The position numbers and the translations under genes were made by a program. A DNA stretch of 5,154 bases, taken from the NCBI GenBank assembly GCA_026014905.1, contig JAOZHK010000143.1, forward strand, positions 1-5,154. The letters are read 5' to 3'. Below are positions 1 through 4,350 of this stretch, piece by piece (the first letter of the stretch is position 1; each line of letters starts with the position of its first letter). The stretch is from Candidatus Bathyarchaeota archaeon. Lineage in GTDB: Archaea; Thermoproteota; Bathyarchaeia; RBG-16-48-13; GCA-020355125. A model generated the notes under the pieces. It had not been told where the DNA came from, ran no database searches, and saw only the letters and a list, made by a program, of their open reading frames with translations.

Positions 1-11
1 TATACACATAA

Positions 12-1115
12 TCATACAGTATTATCATAGTGAACCCTGTGAACTTTCACAGCTTTCGCACATTTTGGTAAATCTTTTAGTGAAGTAGCACCAATATAGG
101 CACAACAACTGCGTAATCCTCCCTCAATATCAGCCATAATGGAACTAACTGGCCCCTTATATGGTATTCTTTTGACTCTTCCTTCGCTGGTAGCGTAATC
201 GTTTACGCCGTTATTATGTTTGTTTTGAGCTTTTTCTGAGGACATTCCATAAAAGAGCAAGTTCTTTTTAACTTTTTCAGTACGCATAGCTCCTGTAACT
301 TTGACTTCTTCTTCTACATAATGTTCTTCGTATTCCCACTCGCCCTCACACTCGTCTGCTCCTGCCAGCATACCGCCCAGCATAACAAAGTCAGCATTAG
401 CAGCAAAAGCCTTGCAAACATCAGCAGGCATCCTGCATCCACCATCAGCACAGATCAGCCCCATTCTTTTATCATCACTTTTTAATCCGTGGGCAGCATG
501 ACTACACTCGATGATTGCAGATAGTTGTGGATAACCCACACCAGTTTTGAGTCTCGTTGTGCAAGCACTTCCCGGCCCAATGCCAACTTTTACAATGTCA
601 ACTCCACCATGAAGAATCAACTCTTGAACCATCTCTGGTGTGCAAACATTTCCTGCCATGATGATAGCACTAGGAAAAAACTCTCTTACACTAGCACAAA
701 AGCTGACAAACTTTTCAGTGTATCCATTTGCAATATCAATACAAATGTTTGGAGGGTGATGTAATTGTTCTCTGATTGTAATTAGTTTGGTGATCTCATC
801 TTCCGACATTCCAATACTAATCCAGACATTTCTTTCCATGTTGTAATATTTGAAATAATCTGAAATGCTCTCATCATCGTAATGTTTATGCAAACAAGTG
901 ACCGCTTCTCTTTGAGACATCGCGGCTCCCATTCTGAAAGTGCCTGTGGTATCCATGTTTGCTGCGATAATTGGCAAACCTGTCCACTCTTTCGGTGAAT
1001 GGAAGAACTTAAATGTTCTTTTTAAATTTACTTCTTTTCTGCTTGCCGCAGGAGATCGTGCAGGAACCAGCAGGATGTCGTCGAAGTCTAATTTAGTTTC
1101 ATCAACAATTTTCAT
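12..1115 (-). CDS. guaC: GMP reductase (GuaC), IMPDH/GMPR family
   Basis: Predicted to catalyse NADPH-dependent reductive deamination of GMP to IMP, a cytosolic purine-salvage step that moves guanine nucleotides towards adenine nucleotides. The 367-residue protein is a single TIM barrel without the CBS insert of IMP dehydrogenase. GMPR-type motifs are visible: IIAANMDTTGTF at 49-60, HKHY with Lys77, CIDIANGY at 125-132 with Asp127, the catalytic loop GIGPGSACTTR at 178-188 with Cys185 and Thr187, KTGVGYPQLSA at 190-200, LGGMLAG at 246-252, LFYGMSSE at 287-294 and the flap Glu311 in SEGR. It is about 20 residues longer than the 347-residue E. coli enzyme, mainly because of a Glu-rich stretch at about 253-286. 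The ATG is preceded by a good AAGGAAG ribosome-binding site and overlaps the GNAT gene end by 14 nt. The family call is firm; physiological direction and the role in a phage are inferred. Confidence 0.95.
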   Translation of the reverse strand: MKIVDETKLDFDDILLVPARSPAASRKEVNLKRTFKFFHSPKEWTGLPIIAANMDTTGTFRMGAAMSQREAVTCLHKHYDDESISDYFKYYNMERNVWISIGMSEDEITKLITIREQLHHPPNICIDIANGYTEKFVSFCASVREFFPSAIIMAGNVCTPEMVQELILHGGVDIVKVGIGPGSACTTRLKTGVGYPQLSAIIECSHAAHGLKSDDKRMGLICADGGCRMPADVCKAFAANADFVMLGGMLAGADECEGEWEYEEHYVEEEVKVTGAMRTEKVKKNLLFYGMSSEKAQNKHNNGVNDYATSEGRVKRIPYKGPVSSIMADIEGGLRSCCAYIGATSLKDLPKCAKAVKVHRVHYDNTV

Positions 1116-1584
1116 TGTTCTTCCTTACATATAATCGTGCGACACAAGAACAATCTTCACCACAATACTTGCAGTTCTGCCTTGTGTCGGAGTAGTAATC
1201 TTCAAGTTCTTTTTCTAGTTCAAAGCCAAAGTTTTCTAGATTTCTGCATGACATACATTTTCCGTTTGGTCTGACCCAAGCGTAAGACACAACCCTGTCA
1301 CAATTTCCTAGATATTCTAACCTTAATTCTGTCAGCTTTTTTCCTATGCCAAGTCCTCGATAATCTGGATGAACAACAATACATCTTAACATACACTCGC
1401 CAACTGCTGCCCACCCAATAACCTTATCATCATCTAAAGCGATCCAAGCACACTCAATTTTATTCAAATGATCTTTAAAGTATCCAGCAGCAAACGCATC
1501 GTCAACGAGTGCGGTCGCATCGAATAATTGTTTAAATCCAAATAAAGGATGAGGGATCTGAATGTATTGTAATTTACTTTTCAT
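1102..1584 (-). CDS. GNAT-family N-acetyltransferase with C-terminal Cys cluster
   Basis: Predicted acetyl-CoA-dependent acyltransferase of the GNAT fold, 160 residues, cytosolic, acceptor unknown. The acetyl-CoA loop is clear: LRCIVVHPDYRGLGIGKKL at about 66-84, with the R-G-x-G-x-G pyrophosphate-binding turn at 76-81. The preceding strand WIALDDDKVIGWAAVG (47-62) and the later NLENFGFELEKEL (115-127) are typical of the fold. The tail carries Cys138, Cys141, Cys145 and Cys147 (CX2CX3CXC), plus Cys110 and Cys113 (CX2C) earlier, suggesting a bound metal or a disulfide-rich tail. I chose the ATG at 1584 because the fold begins just after it and it gives an 11-nt overlap with the nuclease gene; its Shine-Dalgarno sequence is weak, so coupling is likely. 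A longer in-frame form from 1644 would add 20 residues that lie wholly inside the nuclease gene. The substrate could be a protein, a small amine or a sugar. Confidence 0.85.
   Translation of the reverse strand: MKSKLQYIQIPHPLFGFKQLFDATALVDDAFAAGYFKDHLNKIECAWIALDDDKVIGWAAVGECMLRCIVVHPDYRGLGIGKKLTELRLEYLGNCDRVVSYAWVRPNGKCMSCRNLENFGFELEKELEDYYSDTRQNCKYCGEDCSCVARLYVRKNNENC
1116..1127 (-). promoter_or_regulatory. Ribosome-binding site of guaC
   Basis: Read on the minus strand, TAAGGAAGAACA lies directly before the ATG at 1115. AAGGA is a strong Shine-Dalgarno match about 7 nt from the start. It lies within the end of the GNAT gene and supports this start over any later Met. Confidence 0.75.
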
Positions 1585-1903
1585 AAGGCCAAATTTTAGC
1601 AAGCACATCGGTAACGCCGTCGATTTCCACCAACCAACGTCCATACTTGCCTTGTTTGTGAGTTCTAATTGTTAAGTAGTGTTCTGGGTGTCCCAGTGCA
1701 GCATTTTCCACATCAGCTACAACAGAGATCAGTCTAGCACATTCGGCGGTTGCTTTTTTCCAGTCTGGATGTCCTCGCTCTGGCGTATCGACTCCCAATA
1801 GTCTTGTTCGTATGGTCGTATGAACATTAAAACCAAGATCGACCACAAAATCTACAGTGTCTCCGTCTACAACTCGCTTGAGTTTCGCACGATATTCATA
1901 CAT
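1574..1903 (-). CDS. Minimal staphylococcal-nuclease-like (thermonuclease) protein
   Basis: Predicted Ca2+-dependent phosphodiesterase of the SNase (TNase) family, acting on DNA or RNA. The 109-residue form from the ATG at 1903 keeps the whole active-site set seen in S. aureus nuclease: VVDGDTVDF at 11-19 (Asp15), RLLGVDTPE at 34-42 (Arg34, Asp39, Thr40, Glu42) and KYGRW at 86-90 (Arg89). There is no signal peptide, so it probably acts inside the cell, unlike the secreted bacterial enzyme. It stops soon after the last strand and lacks most of the C-terminal helical part of S. aureus nuclease (149 residues mature). I chose ATG 1903 over a TTG 18 nt upstream because GGGAG lies 6 nt before it and it forms a TAATG stop-start overlap with thyX. 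In a phage it could take part in host nucleic-acid breakdown and nucleotide recycling, in line with its neighbours, but that role is inferred. Confidence 0.9.
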   Translation of the reverse strand: MYEYRAKLKRVVDGDTVDFVVDLGFNVHTTIRTRLLGVDTPERGHPDWKKATAECARLISVVADVENAALGHPEHYLTIRTHKQGKYGRWLVEIDGVTDVLAKIWPYEK

Positions 1904-2568
1904 TAGTCTCTCCCATTCCAAATAGCTTCTAGTGTAAACTTAAATGGTTCGCCCTCGATTGTGGCAACAAGATCCCACATCTGTTGTGCGACTTCACGAA
2001 TTTCTTTTTGTGCGTGTTCGCTATTTCTTAATTGTATAAAGTTAGCAAAGCTACGCATGTTGAACATAATATCTGCCTGAATCTGACTGTTGTAAGTCTT
2101 GAAGAATCGTGCTGACTCCTTTGCTCGTTTACGTCCCAAGATTGGTTCAAGGTCTTTGATACATTCATGATATAGCCCATTCCCCATCTCTGTATAGTCT
2201 TTTAATACGTCAGTCCAATACCTCATCGGAATACCATCGTTCCAATTAGAAACTTCAATGCCCTCCCAATCTTCCGGCAGGTAATACTTATCTTCTTTTA
2301 ATTCTTTATATCTAGCAGACTCCGCATTAAGACTGCTAATCCTATGCTTGAGTAAATGAATATGAGAGGCGATGTCAGTGTCAACAAGAAAATGCACCAC
2401 ACCTTTCTCGAATGGAGTTTCATGCCCCTCACTCCACAGCATGTTGATGAGTTTACCAACTCTTGCCCTTTTTTCATCTGTTAAATTTCTCGATGTTGAT
2501 GTCCAAGCTGAACATGCAATAGTTTCATCGTCTCCATAATATCCTATTAGTTCTACTTTATTTTTCAT
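1903..2568 (-). CDS. thyX: Flavin-dependent thymidylate synthase ThyX
   Basis: Predicted FAD-dependent synthase that methylates dUMP to dTMP using methylenetetrahydrofolate and NADPH, releasing tetrahydrofolate rather than dihydrofolate. The length of 221 residues is normal for the family. EGHETPFEKGVVHF at 47-60 matches the conserved H-x-S/T-P-F-E region. The ThyX signature is at 74-84 as KHR-x7-S, followed by ARY at 85-87, and the C-terminal FIQLRNSEHAQKEIRE at 177-192 carries the conserved Arg181 and the AQxEIR helix. The unusual feature is Lys74 where the family motif has the first Arg of RHRx7S. The gene starts 2 nt after the glycosyltransferase stop with a weak GGA ribosome site, and its stop overlaps the nuclease start (TAATG), so translation is probably coupled. 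Together with nrdB and guaC it forms a DNA-precursor group. The family call is strong; only the effect of the Lys change is uncertain. Confidence 0.96.
   Translation of the reverse strand: MKNKVELIGYYGDDETIACSAWTSTSRNLTDEKRARVGKLINMLWSEGHETPFEKGVVHFLVDTDIASHIHLLKHRISSLNAESARYKELKEDKYYLPEDWEGIEVSNWNDGIPMRYWTDVLKDYTEMGNGLYHECIKDLEPILGRKRAKESARFFKTYNSQIQADIMFNMRSFANFIQLRNSEHAQKEIREVAQQMWDLVATIEGEPFKFTLEAIWNGRD
1904..1914 (-). promoter_or_regulatory. Ribosome-binding site deciding the nuclease start
   Basis: On the minus strand GGGAGAGACTA precedes the ATG at 1903, with GGGAG 6 nt from it. The site overlaps the last codons of thyX. Using the upstream TTG at 1921 instead would place this site inside the coding frame and create a longer overlap, so the ATG is preferred. 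Confidence 0.75.
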
Positions 2569-2570
2569 AG

Positions 2571-3233
2571 TTATTCCAAAAATTTGTTTTTACATTTTGT
2601 GTTTATATGTTTTTTTGTATGACGAACTATACTGTAAGTATTCATCACAAGTTTTGTATCTTCGGTGATAAATTTTCTAGACCATTCTACATCATAAGGA
2701 TCACCCCACGCCAACTCTTCATTGAATAATCTTGATGTCATCCACCGTCTTTTAACAACAAAGTATGCAGCGTCTACGTATTGGTGTTTAGACTTGCAAT
2801 CATACCTTATAGCAAAATGATGAGGTCGATGGTGGGGAACGCCATATACTGCCCAGTCTGTCCACTGCCTTCTACCATTGATCATGACTCTTGGCGTCAT
2901 TGCTATGTCCCAATCGTTGCCAAACTTTAAGAACCCCTGATACCACTCCTTGTCTAGCTCAAAGTAATCATGCATTAAAACAACGTTTTCATATTTGGAT
3001 AAAGATAATCCGATATTCTTTTTTCTTGTAGTCCAAGCTGGCTTTGCCTCCTCGTCCCAATCAACTAATCTTACTGAATTATGTTTTTTTAACGAATCAT
3101 TACTGTTACCCCCGATTACAATAATTTCATAGTTGGGAATATATTGATTCTGTATCGAATGTATACTTTTCTCTACTCTCAACCAAGCGTCATTATTTTC
3201 TCCCGCTGTACATATAACAAAAGAAAATTCCAT
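2571..3233 (-). CDS. GT-A fold glycosyltransferase (family 2-like)
   Basis: Predicted nucleotide-sugar-dependent glycosyltransferase, 220 residues, without a signal peptide or membrane segment, so cytosolic. The N-terminal strand MEFSFVICTAGEN and the second strand YEIIVIGGNSND (35-46) form the usual nucleotide-binding half. TTRKKNIGLSLSKYENVVLMHDY (about 68-90) resembles the stretch leading to the metal site, but the position of the DxD motif reads HDY (88-90). WGDPYDVEW at 176-184 matches the acidic acceptor-side region of GT2-like enzymes, where the base is often an Asp or Glu of an ED motif. His-rich VPHHRPHHF lies at 132-140. The start overlaps the cytidylyltransferase stop (TAATG); the nearest AGGA is about 13 nt upstream, so it probably relies on coupling. 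Donor and acceptor cannot be read from the sequence. The neighbouring cytidylyltransferase and methyltransferase suggest glycan or virion/host-surface modification. Hand-counted GC is near 33% in its 3' part. Confidence 0.8.
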   Translation of the reverse strand: MEFSFVICTAGENNDAWLRVEKSIHSIQNQYIPNYEIIVIGGNSNDSLKKHNSVRLVDWDEEAKPAWTTRKKNIGLSLSKYENVVLMHDYFELDKEWYQGFLKFGNDWDIAMTPRVMINGRRQWTDWAVYGVPHHRPHHFAIRYDCKSKHQYVDAAYFVVKRRWMTSRLFNEELAWGDPYDVEWSRKFITEDTKLVMNTYSIVRHTKKHINTKCKNKFLE

Positions 3234-3655
3234 TATGAATTTTTGATCCTTCTTTTTATCTCTGTGCTACTAATAGACTTGCAATAAGGAACGTAACATA
3301 GCACTATTCTATTTTTATCTAACCATTCTTGAGTAAAACCCATTTGCGAATAATAATCCCTTTTTGCCCAATCATCCCCAATACAAATGATGTCTGGGTC
3401 AACTTCCAAGATCGTTGGTTTGCTGTCTTTACCACCAATGTTTTTGATAACATCATCAACCAAACCACAACTCAATAACGCTCGTTTTCTTTCCTCAAAC
3501 GACAACGCGGGAGATTCACCTTTATATTCTAAAACAAAATCATCAGTATTTAATCCTACTATAATTTCATCAGCCAATACATTACATTGAGAAAGGAAAT
3601 TCATATGACCAAAATGAAAAAGATCAAACGTCCCACCCGTATATAATCTGCTCAC
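3233..3655 (-). CDS. Cytidylyltransferase-like protein (TagD / glycerol-3-phosphate cytidylyltransferase type)
   Basis: Predicted nucleotidyltransferase of the HxGH superfamily that would activate a phosphorylated alcohol or sugar with CTP, for example glycerol 3-phosphate to CDP-glycerol. Its 140 residues are close to the usual length of TagD-type enzymes. Visible motifs are GGTFDLFHFGH at 7-17 (the HxGH signature, His14 and His17), ERKRALLSCGLVDDVI at 55-70, the GDDW segment at 93-96 and the ISSTEIKRRI signature at 128-137 that closes the nucleotide site. The start codon is GTG, inside a GTGA overlap with the methyltransferase stop, with an AGAGG ribosome site 7 nt upstream. It sits between the glycosyltransferase and methyltransferase, so the product may feed a small glycan pathway. 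HldE-type ADP-heptose or other adenylyltransferase activity is an alternative: the motifs fix the superfamily well but the substrate only loosely. Confidence 0.87.
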   Translation of the reverse strand: MSRLYTGGTFDLFHFGHMNFLSQCNVLADEIIVGLNTDDFVLEYKGESPALSFEERKRALLSCGLVDDVIKNIGGKDSKPTILEVDPDIICIGDDWAKRDYYSQMGFTQEWLDKNRIVLCYVPYCKSISSTEIKRRIKNS

Positions 3656-4350
3656 AGTTGATCCTCTTTATTTTCTATTTTTAGCCTTGAGTAATTTTTT
3701 TCCATAATTAACATTTGTGCATGAAAATTAAATGATGTCCAGCTACCTTGCCTGTAGTCCATAGTTTTGATTAGATGTAAAAACGTTTGGTCAAAGTCTT
3801 TTCTTGTTTTTGAATTATCTGGATCTAATTCCCTATTGTACTTCATTCCCGGCCATCTCGTTTTAATTCTGTGTCTTGTTAAATCTTCATAACTATTTCT
3901 GAGATCTTCTATAATATAGAAGTCTGTTACACAGCTATTTAAAACTTCAAATGATTTTAATGTCATATAATTTATATGACTGCCGTCGTCTAATATAACA
4001 CCAAAGCTTTTGTACTGATCTATAATGCTGGATAAAAATTGTTCATCTTCCTGAGAGCCTATATGTACTTTGATCCTGTTACCATTTTTGATGCTTGTAT
4101 AGTTTTGATATTTTTTTGTACGTGGATCAATATCAATGCCAACTATGGTGGCATTAAGAAAATAATCAGCCCACATCCTTAGAGAACTACCTGTTTTAAC
4201 ACCTATTTCCAGTAGATTAAATTCACTATCTCTGAGATGATTTAGATAATAGTCATATATATCAGTGTAAGCCATACCAAGAAAAGAGTGAGATCTATGT
4301 CTTACCTTGTCGGTTCTATGTCTCCGTCCAATCTGAGTTAAGGGTTTCAT
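3652..4350 (-). CDS. Class I SAM-dependent methyltransferase, MycE-like sugar O-methyltransferase type
   Basis: Predicted SAM-dependent, probably metal-dependent, O-methyltransferase of 232 residues. The N-terminal TDK...YTDIYDYYLNHLR pattern (13-40) resembles the lead-in of MycE-type sugar methyltransferases and related proteins often labelled cephalosporin hydroxylase. The SAM site is LLEIGVKTGSSL (46-57), followed by GIDIDP (71-76), whose acidic residues would bind the ribose. ILDDGSH at 119-125 and IIED at 146-149 match in order the Asp/His and Glu-Asp residues that form the Mg2+ site and base in MycE. No membrane segment is seen. Its ATG overlaps the nrdB stop (TAATG), with GGGAGA 9 nt upstream lying inside nrdB. 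Its base composition is the lowest counted here: 185 G+C in the 600 bases 3661-4260, about 31%. A sugar hydroxyl is the likely acceptor given the neighbours, but this is inference. Confidence 0.82.
   Translation of the reverse strand: MKPLTQIGRRHRTDKVRHRSHSFLGMAYTDIYDYYLNHLRDSEFNLLEIGVKTGSSLRMWADYFLNATIVGIDIDPRTKKYQNYTSIKNGNRIKVHIGSQEDEQFLSSIIDQYKSFGVILDDGSHINYMTLKSFEVLNSCVTDFYIIEDLRNSYEDLTRHRIKTRWPGMKYNRELDPDNSKTRKDFDQTFLHLIKTMDYRQGSWTSFNFHAQMLIMEKNYSRLKIENKEDQL
3656..3667 (-). promoter_or_regulatory. Ribosome-binding site for the GTG-started cytidylyltransferase
   Basis: On the minus strand AGAGGATCAACT precedes the GTG at 3655, with AGAGG 7 nt away. It supports GTG as the real start; the protein then begins just before the GGTFD strand, as expected for the family. 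The site lies in the last codons of the methyltransferase gene. Confidence 0.7.
3962..3980. repeat. Perfect 9-nt inverted repeat with a single central base
   Basis: The arm gtcatataa and its exact reverse complement ttatatgac flank one base, giving a 19-nt AT-rich palindrome inside the methyltransferase gene, over the codons of the HINYMT segment just after the ILDDGS motif. On the minus strand it contains TATAAATT (3976 down to 3969), seven of eight bases of the T4-type late promoter box TATAAATA, about 310 nt before the cytidylyltransferase start. The palindrome itself is certain; any function is not. Confidence 0.5.

Noticed and set aside
1..45. Terminator after guaC
   Set aside because: Only a 5-bp AT stem (ATAAT/ATTAT) with an 8-nt loop is visible, with no GC stem or T run; too weak to call.
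525..764. Plus-strand open frame of 79 codons
   Set aside because: It is antisense to a strongly conserved part of guaC and its translation has no recognisable domain.
12..1115. IMP dehydrogenase (GuaB) identity
   Set aside because: There is no CBS-domain insert, the length is too short, and ANMDTTGTF and KTGVGYPQLSA are GMP reductase versions of the shared motifs.
940..1134. Plus-strand open frame of 64 codons
   Set aside because: It is antisense to the conserved N-terminal part of guaC; no family features are seen.
1585..1644. Longer GNAT start at 1644
   Set aside because: The extra 20 residues lie entirely over the nuclease gene and do not look like a GNAT N-terminus; the Met at 1584 gives a normal start and a short overlap.
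1904..1921. TTG start at 1921 for the nuclease
   Set aside because: The ATG at 1903 has a well-placed GGGAG and a TAATG junction; the TTG form would include that ribosome site in its coding sequence.
3387..3590. Plus-strand open frame of 67 codons
   Set aside because: It is antisense to the cytidylyltransferase gene and has no recognisable motif.
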